From: Bacteroidales bacterium
GTDB lineage: Bacteria > Bacteroidota > Bacteroidia > Bacteroidales > SM23-62
DNA length: 15,289 bases
Direction of reading: 5' to 3'
Assembly (NCBI GenBank): GCA_016783865.1
Contig: JADHVS010000104.1
Span: 1-15,289, forward strand
Part shown: piece after piece, positions 1 through 7,940 of the stretch
Layout: the number at the start of each line of letters is the position of its first letter
Position numbering within the stretch: the stretch's first letter is position 1
Position numbers and translations under genes: made by a program
Notes under the pieces: model-generated
Database searches by the model: none
The model's input: the letters and a program-made list of their open reading frames with translations, nothing else
What the model was told of the DNA's origin: nothing

Positions 1-435
1 GTTTACGACCTTTATACCGGGACCGGGACCATCGCTAACTTTATTGCCGGCAAGGCTAAAAAAGTGGTTGGCATTGAATTCATACCGGAAGCCATTGAGG
101 ATGCCCGGGCCAATTCCGAATTAAACAAAATCAGCAATACGGTCTTTTACAGCGGGGATATCCGGGAAGTACTGAACCAGGAGTTTGCCGAAAGGGAAGG
201 CCGGCCTGATGTGCTGATCACCGATCCGCCCCGGGCAGGCATGCACCAGGATGTGGTGGAAACCATACTATCCGTGGACCCTGAAAAGATAGTCTATGTC
301 AGCTGTAATCCGGCAACCCAGGCACGGGACATTGAGTTGCTGTCAGGGCAATATAAGGTGGACAGGTTCCAGCCGGTCGACATGTTCCCGCATACCTATC
401 ACGTGGAGAATGTGGCCCTGCTCGTAAAAACATAA
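1..435 (+). CDS. rlmD: 23S rRNA (uracil-C5)-methyltransferase RlmD-type, C-terminal part (5' end outside window)
   Basis: The reading frame is open from base 1 to the TAA at 433-435, so this is the last ~144 residues of a longer protein; the family is usually ~450-480 residues with an N-terminal TRAM domain that is not visible here. The fragment is the SAM-binding methyltransferase domain: motif I reads DLYTGTGT near the start, the DPPRAG motif is encoded at 223-240, and the catalytic cysteine sits in VSCNPAT (Cys codon 304-306). By family knowledge such enzymes transfer a methyl group from S-adenosylmethionine to C5 of a uridine in 23S rRNA (U1939 in E. coli) through a covalent cysteine intermediate in the cytoplasm. 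Assignment to RlmD rather than RlmC or TrmA is inferred, because the substrate-recognition part is missing. A hairpin repeat begins 5 bases after the stop, and the next gene converges. Confidence 0.88.
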   Translation, partial: VYDLYTGTGTIANFIAGKAKKVVGIEFIPEAIEDARANSELNKISNTVFYSGDIREVLNQEFAEREGRPDVLITDPPRAGMHQDVVETILSVDPEKIVYVSCNPATQARDIELLSGQYKVDRFQPVDMFPHTYHVENVALLVKT

Positions 436-439
436 AGAA

Positions 440-465
440 GTCATGCTGAATTTAGTTCAGCATCT
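440..465 (+). repeat. single 26-base GTCAT...ATCT palindrome (element E1) between convergent genes
   Basis: The left arm ATGCTGAA (443-450) pairs perfectly with TTCAGCAT (456-463) around a 5-base loop. It starts 5 bases after the methyltransferase stop and ends 18 bases before the symporter stop. It shares its GTCAT head and ATCT tail with the arrays at 7941-8120 and 10849-11080. The position suggests a two-way transcription terminator, but neither side has a U-tract, so that role is inferred. Confidence 0.75.
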
Positions 466-483
466 AATTCAAATACTTTATTC

Positions 484-2220
484 CTACTCAGGCAATTTCT
501 CATCCGGCCAATCCTTCCTGAAATCTTTCCAGTAGGATTTAATGGTAGACTTAATCTCCCTCGACAGGAGCAGTATCCCTATCAGGTTAGGGATGGTCAT
601 CAGGGCAATGGTTATATATGACAATGCCCAGACGATCGTTGTATCGGTAAAGGCAGCAAAGAAAAATCCAACCACATAGACCAGCCTGTAGTAGATAACA
701 TATTTGTTCCCGATCAGATATGTAATGGCCCGGTCTCCATAATATGACCAGGAGATGGCCGTGGAAAAGGCAAATAGCAGCAACCCGATTGAGACAATGT
801 ATTTACCGAAACCTCCCATCACGCTCCGCGTAAAAGCCAGGGTCGTGAGAGGGGCACTGTGCAGCAGGGACATTCCTTCAACAACAATATTTTCTTCTTC
901 CTTATTCCTTCCCTTCCTGGCCGGCAGTTTTCCATCTTCAATTTTTATCTCACCCGTATACAGATGCTCTCCCTGGTAGAACTTCACCTCCTCAGCAAAC
1001 GACCGGGCATTGATCAGGGTTACCTCACCTGTCATTTCGCCATTCTCGATATTTAATGGTCCGCGATACAGGGGTAACGTATCCTTTTCTTTTCCCGTAA
1101 GGAAATGATACACTTTGGCAAAATCGGCTGAATTATCTTCAGAATAGGTCCCTTCCAGGAAAACCATATCTGCATTCTGGAACTGGTTTTGCGCTTTTTC
1201 CTTCCATACACCCGATGACAGCAAGACCAGTCCGGTTAGCGTACAAATGATAATGGTATCGATGAAAGGCTCCAGGATGGCTACCAAACCTTCTGAGACC
1301 GGTTCATGGGCCCGGGCTGCTGCGTGAGCTATAGGCGCAGATCCCTGTCCCGCCTCATTGGAGAACAGTCCTCGGTTCACTCCCCGGTTCACAGCGAAGA
1401 CAAAACTGGCCCCCATAAAACCACCCAGTGCGGCTGTACCGGTAAAGGCATCGCTGAAAATGGAAATGATTGATGGAATAATATTATCATAATTGGTACC
1501 AATGACCAGTATTGCCCCGACGAAATAGATTATGGCCATGGCCGGAACCATTCGCGAGGTAACTTTGGCTATCCTTTTAATTCCACCGATTATAACCAGG
1601 GCCAGTATGACGGAAAGCACACTTCCCGTGATAATATGCTTTAAACCAAATGTGGAAAAAATTGAATTTGAAATACTGTTAATCTGTGGCAGGCTGCCTG
1701 TTCCGAATGAAGAAAAAACAGTAGCCACTGCGAAAAATGCACCCAGGACCGCACCAATTTTAATGATCTTTCCGCTCTTTAACCTGAGGTTCAGGCGCTT
1801 CTTCATATAATACATGGGGCCGCCCGATACGGATCCATCGGGCAATACATCGCGGTACTTATGCGAGATGGTAACCTCAACAAATTTGGTAGTCATCCCG
1901 AACATCGCTGTGATCAGCATCCAGAAAAGCGCAGCCGGTCCCCCGAGGTGAATGGCGAGCGCCACACCGGCAATGTTCCCTGTTCCAACCGTACCCGACA
2001 AGGCTGTTGAAAGTGCCTGAAAATGAGAGGCATCACCCACATCATCCTTCTTGTCAAATCTCCCCTTGACCACTTTTATCGCATGACGGAAATACCTGAT
2101 CTGGGGAAACTTCAGGTAGATGGTAAAGAAAACACCTGTACCCAGCAGGAGAAAGACAAACCAGGGATGACCGCCAATGTATTTATCCAGTGTGGTAAGA
2201 AAATTGAGGACCGCTTCCAT
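484..2220 (-). CDS. AGCS-family Na+/alanine(glycine) symporter with an extra hydrophilic insert
   Basis: A 578-residue multi-pass inner-membrane protein. Family signatures are clear: [13 protein letters not shown] at residues 75-87 and [16 protein letters not shown] starting near residue 287. By family knowledge it imports alanine, glycine or a related small amino acid with Na+ (or H+). Most AGCS proteins have about 450-500 residues. Here the extra length lies in one hydrophilic stretch of roughly residues 340-465, after the segment ending [10 protein letters not shown] and before [11 protein letters not shown]; a short loop is normal at that point. The insert is rich in charged residues and alternating beta-like patterns and contains no obvious membrane segment. 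The ATG at 2218-2220 is preceded by an inverted repeat (2221-2247) that includes the only AAGG-like ribosome-binding sequence. The gene is divergent from the caspase-like gene and converges on the methyltransferase. The exact substrate cannot be read from the sequence. Confidence 0.93.
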   Translation of the reverse strand: MEAVLNFLTTLDKYIGGHPWFVFLLLGTGVFFTIYLKFPQIRYFRHAIKVVKGRFDKKDDVGDASHFQALSTALSGTVGTGNIAGVALAIHLGGPAALFWMLITAMFGMTTKFVEVTISHKYRDVLPDGSVSGGPMYYMKKRLNLRLKSGKIIKIGAVLGAFFAVATVFSSFGTGSLPQINSISNSIFSTFGLKHIITGSVLSVILALVIIGGIKRIAKVTSRMVPAMAIIYFVGAILVIGTNYDNIIPSIISIFSDAFTGTAALGGFMGASFVFAVNRGVNRGLFSNEAGQGSAPIAHAAARAHEPVSEGLVAILEPFIDTIIICTLTGLVLLSSGVWKEKAQNQFQNADMVFLEGTYSEDNSADFAKVYHFLTGKEKDTLPLYRGPLNIENGEMTGEVTLINARSFAEEVKFYQGEHLYTGEIKIEDGKLPARKGRNKEEENIVVEGMSLLHSAPLTTLAFTRSVMGGFGKYIVSIGLLLFAFSTAISWSYYGDRAITYLIGNKYVIYYRLVYVVGFFFAAFTDTTIVWALSYITIALMTIPNLIGILLLSREIKSTIKSYWKDFRKDWPDEKLPE

Positions 2221-2247
2221 GCCTTAAGATTGTGAATGATTTAAGGC
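2221..2247 (-). promoter_or_regulatory. inverted repeat directly upstream of the symporter start codon
   Basis: GCCTTAA at 2221-2227 is the perfect reverse complement of TTAAGGC at 2241-2247, with a 13-base spacer. On the minus strand the second arm directly abuts the symporter ATG and contains its AAGG sequence, so an RNA hairpin would cover the ribosome-entry region. It could equally be a DNA operator for a dimeric regulator, or chance in an AT-rich leader. Confidence 0.3.
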
Positions 2248-2310
2248 CAGTAAAAATAGTAATATTTATTTAGTCATGGATGGCCCCTGGTTTCGGCCCG
2301 GCTGATTCCT

Positions 2311-2335
2311 CGTTCAGCGTTCAGCGTTCAGCGTT
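2311..2335. repeat. heptamer tandem repeat, unit CGTTCAG, about 3.6 copies
   Basis: Three exact copies of CGTTCAG occupy 2311-2331, followed by CGTT. It lies in the 218-base divergent gap between the symporter and the caspase-like gene. Other gaps in the window carry heptamers of different sequence but the same length (14468-14502; degenerate near 8804-8850). No function is apparent. Confidence 0.85.
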
Positions 2336-2407
2336 TCTCTTCCTTCACAATTCATAGTTCATTAATCGATATTCGTTATTCCTTCCGGGGATCGGCACAA
2401 AAATTGC

Positions 2408-2415
2408 TATTTTCG
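2408..2415 (+). promoter_or_regulatory. possible Bacteroidota -7 box for the caspase-like gene
   Basis: TATTTTCG matches the Bacteroidota -7 consensus TAnnTTTG at seven of eight positions and lies 23 bases before the ATG at 2439. No convincing TTTG -33 box was found at the expected distance. An adjacent short inverted repeat, TTCGT (2412-2416) with ACGAA (2421-2425), overlaps the probable start of transcription. Confidence 0.3.
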
Positions 2416-2438
2416 TATGAACGAATAACAGCCGGAAT

Positions 2439-4343
2439 ATGAAAAAAACAATTCGGATCGGTCTTGCTCTGCTGGCTGGGCTCAGCATTGCATTGGGGGC
2501 GCTCCATGCCCAGGAGCCCTCACTCAATCAAAAAGTAGCGCTGGTAATTGGTAACTCGGACTATACTATAAGCCCGCTGCTGAATCCGGCCAACGATGCC
2601 CGCGACATAGCTGTTGCCCTGAGGGATAATGGTTTTGAGGTGCTGGAATATGAAAACCTGCCCGACCTGGAAGAAATGAAAAGGGCCATCCGGTCGTTTG
2701 GTGGCAGGATCCGTAATGGTGGTGTGGGATTGTTTTATTATGCGGGACATGGTTTGCAGGTAAACGGAGAGAACTTCCTCGTCCCCACACTCGCAGAAAT
2801 ATATTCTGAGGAAGAAGTGGAGTATGAAAGCGTTGATGTGGGTTTCGTCCTGGCACAAATGGAAAATGCCGGCAACCGGATGAATATCATCATCCTGGAT
2901 GCCTGCCGGAATAATCCATTTGCACGCAGCTGGCGGTCCGCCAGCCAGGGACTCGCCTTCATTGATGCACCAACCGGTACGCTGATTGCCTATGCAACAG
3001 CACCCGGGAAAGTGGCCTCGGATGGTTCCGGCGATAACGGACTCTATACCGAGGAACTGTTAAAACAGATAAGGATCGAGGGAATAAAGATTGAAGATGT
3101 TTTCAAGCAGGTCAGGGCTGCCGTGGTGAAACGCAGCGAAGGAATGCAAACACCCTGGGAATCCTCTTCCCTGATTGGTGATTTCTATTTTGTTGAACCC
3201 ACCCTCGCTGAAAAGTCAGAGGTGTATGAAGCTGAAGAGGAAATCATCCCGGAAGCGGTCCCTGCTGCAAAAGAGGCCGCAGACGACATGGAGTACAAAC
3301 AGAAGAAAATGATGGGTGCGGGAGCAACTGCGGCAGTCAGTGCAAAATGGAAGGCATCCAATAATAAGTATACCTTTTATATCGACAACAGGGATATCAC
3401 TTCAGAAACGGTCAATGCTTCGTGCGGCGATCATCTGCTCATTTTTCATACCCCTTTGTCCAGGTATTACCTGTTTGAAAATTTCTGGGGATCCCAGGAC
3501 AATTCATTCCATGAAGCACTGGCCCTGCCATACGATGCAACCACCCTTTGGATGTCGCACGACAATAAATACTGGATCTATTATAACGGGATCGATATTA
3601 CAAAGAGCACATCAATCGCCTCTTATGATGATCACAAAGTGATTTATGACCATACATTGTTGCAGTATTATACCATCTATCATTTTGAGAAGTTCTCCAA
3701 TGGATACCCGGTTCCCCTGTATCCAATATATTCTGACAATGGTACACTCTGGCGGTATGATGGCAAATATTACTTCCTGTACGTGGATGGAGAACAGATC
3801 GGATCACGAACATTCAGCAACTGGAGCGGGAACGATCTGATTGTTTATGATGAGAATGGGACGGCTTCTTATCTGCTACCCGACTTTTATAACAGCAAAG
3901 ACAACCTGTTAAGGACGGCTGAAATTATCGCTGATGCAGGAATGATCATGTGGAGCAGGAGCGACAATAGCTATTATTTATATCGTAAAGGCGAACAATT
4001 TGCCGGTATGGAAACGACTGTTGCCGAATATTGCGGGAATGACCTGCTGGTGTATGAAAAAACAACCCAGCAAACCTACTTGTTACCTGACTGGACAACC
4101 AGCAATGACGGGCAGGTTCGCAATGCGACCATTCTCTTTTCTCCGTCTGGTGTTTTCTGGCGTCGTTCGGGAAATGATTTCTGGATTTACCGGAACGGTC
4201 AGACCATCGATTTCAAACTTACCCAGCAATGGAACGGTAATGACCTGGAATTGAACGATGAGTTCCTGGGTATCACATATTTACTGCCCGGCTATGCCAA
4301 CTCGGATGATAATGCCTTGCGCCCTGCAAGAATTAAAAACTAA
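2439..4343 (+). CDS. secreted caspase-like (peptidase C14) protein with five ~67-residue Trp-headed repeats
   Basis: A 634-residue protein. Residues 1-24 form a signal peptide with probable cleavage before Gln25, so it is exported to the periplasm or beyond. Residues ~30-255 are a caspase-fold domain: KVALVIGNSDY opens it, the catalytic His104 is in YYAGHG, and the catalytic Cys156 is in LDACRNNP. Both dyad residues are present, so it is probably an active cysteine peptidase. A charged Glu/Ala-rich linker (~255-300) leads to five repeats whose leading Trp residues fall at 304, 371, 438, 505 and 574 (spacing 67, 67, 67, 69). Each repeat runs W-x(4-6)-[YF]-x-x-Y, then G-Q/D-x-I, then GND-L-hydrophobic-V-Y, then YLLP and S-x-DN. 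Repeats 3-5 are most alike; 1 and 2 have diverged. The repeat region is probably a beta-rich scaffold, perhaps propeller-like, binding a partner or surface ligand. Substrate and role are unknown. It stands divergent from the symporter and 59 bases ahead of the acyltransferase gene. Confidence 0.9.
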   Translation: MKKTIRIGLALLAGLSIALGALHAQEPSLNQKVALVIGNSDYTISPLLNPANDARDIAVALRDNGFEVLEYENLPDLEEMKRAIRSFGGRIRNGGVGLFYYAGHGLQVNGENFLVPTLAEIYSEEEVEYESVDVGFVLAQMENAGNRMNIIILDACRNNPFARSWRSASQGLAFIDAPTGTLIAYATAPGKVASDGSGDNGLYTEELLKQIRIEGIKIEDVFKQVRAAVVKRSEGMQTPWESSSLIGDFYFVEPTLAEKSEVYEAEEEIIPEAVPAAKEAADDMEYKQKKMMGAGATAAVSAKWKASNNKYTFYIDNRDITSETVNASCGDHLLIFHTPLSRYYLFENFWGSQDNSFHEALALPYDATTLWMSHDNKYWIYYNGIDITKSTSIASYDDHKVIYDHTLLQYYTIYHFEKFSNGYPVPLYPIYSDNGTLWRYDGKYYFLYVDGEQIGSRTFSNWSGNDLIVYDENGTASYLLPDFYNSKDNLLRTAEIIADAGMIMWSRSDNSYYLYRKGEQFAGMETTVAEYCGNDLLVYEKTTQQTYLLPDWTTSNDGQVRNATILFSPSGVFWRRSGNDFWIYRNGQTIDFKLTQQWNGNDLELNDEFLGITYLLPGYANSDDNALRPARIKN

Positions 4344-4349
4344 AATACG

Positions 4350-4385
4350 TATATTTCGTCCGTGATTCTGACGGGAAGGTTCCCG
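4350..4385 (+). promoter_or_regulatory. candidate -7 box and short hairpin between the caspase-like and acyltransferase genes
   Basis: TATATTTC at 4350-4357 matches TAnnTTTG at seven of eight positions, 45 bases before the ATG at 4403, suggesting the acyltransferase may have its own start. A compact inverted repeat follows (CGGGA at 4372-4376 with TCCCG at 4381-4385). It could end upstream transcription, although it lacks a U-tract, or shape the leader. Both calls are weak. Confidence 0.25.
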
Positions 4386-4402
4386 GCAGCTTAACGCATT
4401 AG

Positions 4403-5536
4403 ATGAAAATAGATATCCGAGAAGTTAAAAGTAAGGCCGACCGGCGCCTTTTCATCAAACTGCCTGCCCGCATCCATGCGGATCATTCCAACTGGGTTCC
4501 ACCTATTTATATGGACGATCGCCAATATTTTAATCCCGCAAAGAATAAATCCTTTAAATACTGCGATGCCATTTTATTTCTGGCCATTAGAGATGGCAAG
4601 GTGGACGGACGGATTATGGGCATTATCAATCATAGGTACAATGAGTTGCACAACGAAAACCATGCCCGGTTTTCCTTCATGGAATGCTGGAATGCGCCCG
4701 AAGTCGCAAATGCTTTGTTAGAGGCTGTGAGACAATGGGCCGGGAAAAAGGGCATGGATAAGCTGGTTGGACCGCTTGGGTTTTCAGATAAGGATCCCCA
4801 GGGCTTCCTGGTGTATGGATTTGATGCCCCCATGGTGATCGCCACCAATTGCAATTTTCCTTATATGGTCGACCTTGTGCAGGAAAATGGTTTTAGTAAA
4901 AAAGTCGACCTGGTGGTATACAAGGTAGATATCCCGGATGAAATACCTGAATTATACCGGAATATCTATCAGCGGTTCATGGAAAGAAACAATGTCACTA
5001 TCGAAGAACCAACCAGGAAAAAACACCTGAAATCCCTGATCAGACCTGTTTTATCTCTACTGAATGACACCTTCACAGAAGTTTATGGATTCGACCAGAT
5101 GGAGGGCAAAGAGATGGATGAATTCGCAGCCCGGTATATTCCCATACTTGATCCGAAATTCGTCAAGGTAGTTAAAAACAGTAAGCTGGAGGTGGTGGGC
5201 TTTATTATTGGAATGCCTGATGTCAGTAAAGGTATTGTAAAAGCAAGGGGACGGTTATTCCCGTTCGGGATTTTTCAAATAATTCGGGCGGGAAAGAAAA
5301 CAAAACAGCTAAACCTGTTACTTGGGGCCATTCGTGAAGATTTCCGCGGGATAGGATTGGATGCAGCACTGGCTGTAAAGATTATTGAGACAGCCACTCG
5401 GAGCAGAATGGAATATATCGATAGCCACCTTGAGCTTGAAGATAATACGAAAGTACGAAGTGAAATGGAACGTTTCGGAGGAAAGGTGTATAAACGGTAC
5501 AGGATTTTTGAGAAAGATATCAGGGCGGAAAGCTAA
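4403..5536 (+). CDS. GNAT-superfamily acyltransferase, YghO-like
   Basis: A 377-residue soluble protein without signal peptide. The pattern matches a family of ~370-390-residue proteins related to E. coli YghO. The N-terminal part has the run WVPPIYMDD, then NPAKNKSF, then a GRIMGIINHRYNE strand-turn. A block GPLGFSDKDPQGFLVYGFD begins at Gly123. The C-terminal GNAT half contains REDFRGIGLDAAL from Arg311, where the acyl-CoA pyrophosphate loop is expected, followed by a helix and NTKVRSEMERFGG. The canonical Q/R-x-x-G-x-G/A loop is imperfect here. By fold it should transfer an acyl group from acyl-CoA or acyl-ACP to an amine. The bacterial ceramide synthase of Caulobacter is, as I recall, also a GNAT-type protein, so a lipid N-acyltransferase role is possible, but no sphingolipid genes lie in the window. 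Its TAA directly abuts the stop of the convergent TPR gene. Confidence 0.75.
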   Translation: MKIDIREVKSKADRRLFIKLPARIHADHSNWVPPIYMDDRQYFNPAKNKSFKYCDAILFLAIRDGKVDGRIMGIINHRYNELHNENHARFSFMECWNAPEVANALLEAVRQWAGKKGMDKLVGPLGFSDKDPQGFLVYGFDAPMVIATNCNFPYMVDLVQENGFSKKVDLVVYKVDIPDEIPELYRNIYQRFMERNNVTIEEPTRKKHLKSLIRPVLSLLNDTFTEVYGFDQMEGKEMDEFAARYIPILDPKFVKVVKNSKLEVVGFIIGMPDVSKGIVKARGRLFPFGIFQIIRAGKKTKQLNLLLGAIREDFRGIGLDAALAVKIIETATRSRMEYIDSHLELEDNTKVRSEMERFGGKVYKRYRIFEKDIRAES

Positions 5537-7768
5537 TCACTCTCCCACCATTTTCAGATAGTCGATCATCAGCGGGATATCAAATTCCATGATACCATGC
5601 TGCACGAGGTATTTTTTATCCTGCTCAAATACACCGGTTAACCATTCGAAATCGCCGGCCGACTTAATAAGGGCATTCCTGTAATGTTCGATGGCCTGTT
5701 TCTTTTCACCCGAGCACCATTCCACATGGCCCAGGTTTACCAGGTCGTTCTTGTTTACCTCCTTCTCAATGACCTTGTTAAAGTATTTTTTAGCCTGGTC
5801 AAATTTTCCCTGGACAAACGAACACCAGGCAAGGGGACGAAATACCTTGAAGTTTTTCGGGTTGTTGTATTCTACCTTGAAGAAATATTTCAGGGCACTG
5901 TCGTAGTCTTCCATATCCATGTAGGTATGTCCGATTGATACCTGGATAAACTGGTTTTCAGGATCCTGGGATTCCACTTCCTCATAATATCTGAGAGCTT
6001 TTTCAGGTTCATCGAGTTTCCTGTAGCAAAATGCAATTTTCTTATTGAGCCAGTTCTTGTTCTTATCGAATAATTCTGCCCTGTGGAAGTAATCGAGTGC
6101 CTTTTTATATTGTTGCAGCTTCAGATAACAGAAGGCAACTTTTTCAAATATTTCGAAATTATCCTCCTCACTGGAAAGGCTTTCGTATATATTTATCGCT
6201 TCCTGGTAATAATCCTTCTCGAAATAAAATTCAGCAATGTTGCGCAATATTTTCTGATCCTCGATTAATATGCTTATCAGCTGGCTTTCCTCGATCCTGA
6301 ATGGCGTTTCGAAGATATCTTCAAATTCAGACCGTGTTGGATACAACTTAAAAAACCGGTAGAGGTCCTGCAGGTACTGTGTGTAAATGGTCCGGTCTTT
6401 CAGGGTATCATCAAGCATCTCATCACTCGATGAAAGTTCGTTCATGGCCTCCATCTCCATGTTGAACATTTCCATCATCATGTTCTTCTGAAGTAGTGGC
6501 AAATGCCTGACATTCAGACAGAATGAATACTTATCCGAGTTGCAGAGGATGGATGAACGCTCCATTCCTTCAACGAATGTTGACACATCAAATCCATCAT
6601 CCTGGCCGGTTAGTGCACCGGTAATATTTTCATTCTCCTTATAAAAAGGCAGGAACCAGTTGCTCAACTCGTTGAAAAACGGGAATCTTTTCAGCATGGC
6701 AAATGCACTCAGGAAAACATCCGATCCTTCCATCTGAAGAGTGGAGAATTCTTCAAGTTTATCATAGAGTCCCGGGGAATCTTCAAAAACCGTTTCCCAT
6801 TCGGGATTTTTTTCATCCATGCCCTTTTCAGAAAGAAGTTCTCCGAGATCCAGTTTTTCTTCCAGGGTAGATTTGATTTTCATCATTTCCGGGAAGATCT
6901 CTTCCCTGATCTTCCTGGTCACCTTTTCTGTTTCGCGCGCTTTCAGATACTGGATGACAATCGCCTCAACGTTTTTATTGAAATTTTTATGTTCCCTTAC
7001 CAGTTGGAGTCTCCGTTCTATTTCAGGATAATAGATTAATCTTTTATCATGGATGAGAAGGGCCAGGATAAGGCCGGTGATTGATCTTTGCCAGATCTGG
7101 TGCTCGCGGGCTTCGAGGAAATCGAACATCAGGTTGACCTTCTCGAGATCAAAATGACGGATCAGTGAAAGGGTAAGTGCACTGACCAGGATTGATTTAT
7201 CAAACCATGGCAGACCCCGGGTATTGATCACCTGTTTTACCATGGTGATCTCGTTTTCCCTGAATTTATCTGTTAACCAGATGATCCTGAATATATTGAC
7301 AAGATACTTTTTGTAGGTATCCATGTCAATAGCGGGTGGCTCTTCTGCCCTTTCATTCACATCGGCCAGGATTCCTTCGATTTCTTTCTGGAAGGTCAGG
7401 TTATCGATCAGTTTGCCTGATTTGGTTGAAATGAATTGCGAGGATTTTACGATCTCTCCCTTCATCTTGTAATACCCGAGCAAACGCTGACTTAATATGA
7501 TGTCCTCCCTGATATCATCGGTCAGTTCCAGGATATTTCTCATTAACTTTTTGTACACTTTTTCCTTTTCAGGATCATCCGATAGTTCAAATGAATATTT
7601 CAGGATATTACGGTAGGTCTCCTTATGTTTATCGAGATTGTTTGAGAGGTCCCTGTTGTTGCATTCAACTACCAGTAAATCAAGGGTACTGAAGGTCTCT
7701 TTGATCCTGTGTGCCGATACATCATCAAAAACCTGGTTATATTTTTCTTTCAGTTCAGTATAATTCAT
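5537..7768 (-). CDS. large cytoplasmic TPR-repeat protein of unknown function
   Basis: A 743-residue, mostly helical and strongly charged protein with no signal peptide or membrane segment. The first ~500 residues match no domain I recognise. From about residue 507 there are six tetratricopeptide repeats of ~34 residues, recognisable by patterns such as AEFYFEKDYYQEAINIYE, AFCYLKLQQYKKALDYF and GHTYMDMEDYDSALKYFFK. TPR arrays act as protein-binding scaffolds; partner and role here are unknown. The frame stays open upstream to a TTG at 7814-7816, giving 16 more residues, but the first ATG is at 7766-7768 and begins a clean helical sequence (MNYTELKEKYNQVF), so I chose that start. Its TGA (reverse complement of 5537-5539) touches the TAA of the convergent acyltransferase gene with no intergenic base. 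The sequence upstream is an array of hairpin repeats, so its promoter probably lies close to or inside 7769-7870. Confidence 0.85.
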   Translation of the reverse strand: MNYTELKEKYNQVFDDVSAHRIKETFSTLDLLVVECNNRDLSNNLDKHKETYRNILKYSFELSDDPEKEKVYKKLMRNILELTDDIREDIILSQRLLGYYKMKGEIVKSSQFISTKSGKLIDNLTFQKEIEGILADVNERAEEPPAIDMDTYKKYLVNIFRIIWLTDKFRENEITMVKQVINTRGLPWFDKSILVSALTLSLIRHFDLEKVNLMFDFLEAREHQIWQRSITGLILALLIHDKRLIYYPEIERRLQLVREHKNFNKNVEAIVIQYLKARETEKVTRKIREEIFPEMMKIKSTLEEKLDLGELLSEKGMDEKNPEWETVFEDSPGLYDKLEEFSTLQMEGSDVFLSAFAMLKRFPFFNELSNWFLPFYKENENITGALTGQDDGFDVSTFVEGMERSSILCNSDKYSFCLNVRHLPLLQKNMMMEMFNMEMEAMNELSSSDEMLDDTLKDRTIYTQYLQDLYRFFKLYPTRSEFEDIFETPFRIEESQLISILIEDQKILRNIAEFYFEKDYYQEAINIYESLSSEEDNFEIFEKVAFCYLKLQQYKKALDYFHRAELFDKNKNWLNKKIAFCYRKLDEPEKALRYYEEVESQDPENQFIQVSIGHTYMDMEDYDSALKYFFKVEYNNPKNFKVFRPLAWCSFVQGKFDQAKKYFNKVIEKEVNKNDLVNLGHVEWCSGEKKQAIEHYRNALIKSAGDFEWLTGVFEQDKKYLVQHGIMEFDIPLMIDYLKMVGE

Positions 7769-7870
7769 TTCCGCTGTATTTGCGGAATAAATCCCCTCAA
7801 AAATCGACCCAATCAATGGAAATCAGCTCCGCAGGAGCCAAATTGTCATGGAAATCAGGAAAATATACCC

Positions 7871-7930
7871 CCTGATGGTCATCCTGAAGCCCTGATGGTC
7901 ATCCTGAAGCCCTGATGGTCATCCCGAACC
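7871..7930. repeat. 20-base tandem repeat, three copies
   Basis: The 20-base unit at 7871-7890 is repeated exactly at 7891-7910 and with two substitutions at 7911-7930. Each copy contains GTCATCCTGAAGC or, in the third, GTCATCCCGAACC, which equals the head and left arm of the 26-base palindrome family found just downstream. The tandem therefore looks like a multiplied half-element. A related stretch, GTCATCCTGAAGC, occurs at 10795-10807. It lies upstream of the TPR gene and is not a CRISPR, having no unique spacers. Confidence 0.9.
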
Positions 7931-7940
7931 AGGAATATCG

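Noticed and set aside
2520..2858. 112-codon minus-strand ORF opposite the caspase-like gene
   Set aside because: It lies over the catalytic domain of the real gene; its composition (His/Pro/Phe-rich) is typical of a shadow frame.
2439..4343. Caspase-like gene as part of an anti-phage defence system
   Set aside because: It has a signal peptide, so the product is exported, and no sensor, NTPase or effector partner lies beside it.
7769..7816. Upstream extension of the TPR gene to 7816
   Set aside because: The frame is open, but the codon at 7814-7816 is TTG; the first ATG, at 7766-7768, starts a typical helical sequence.
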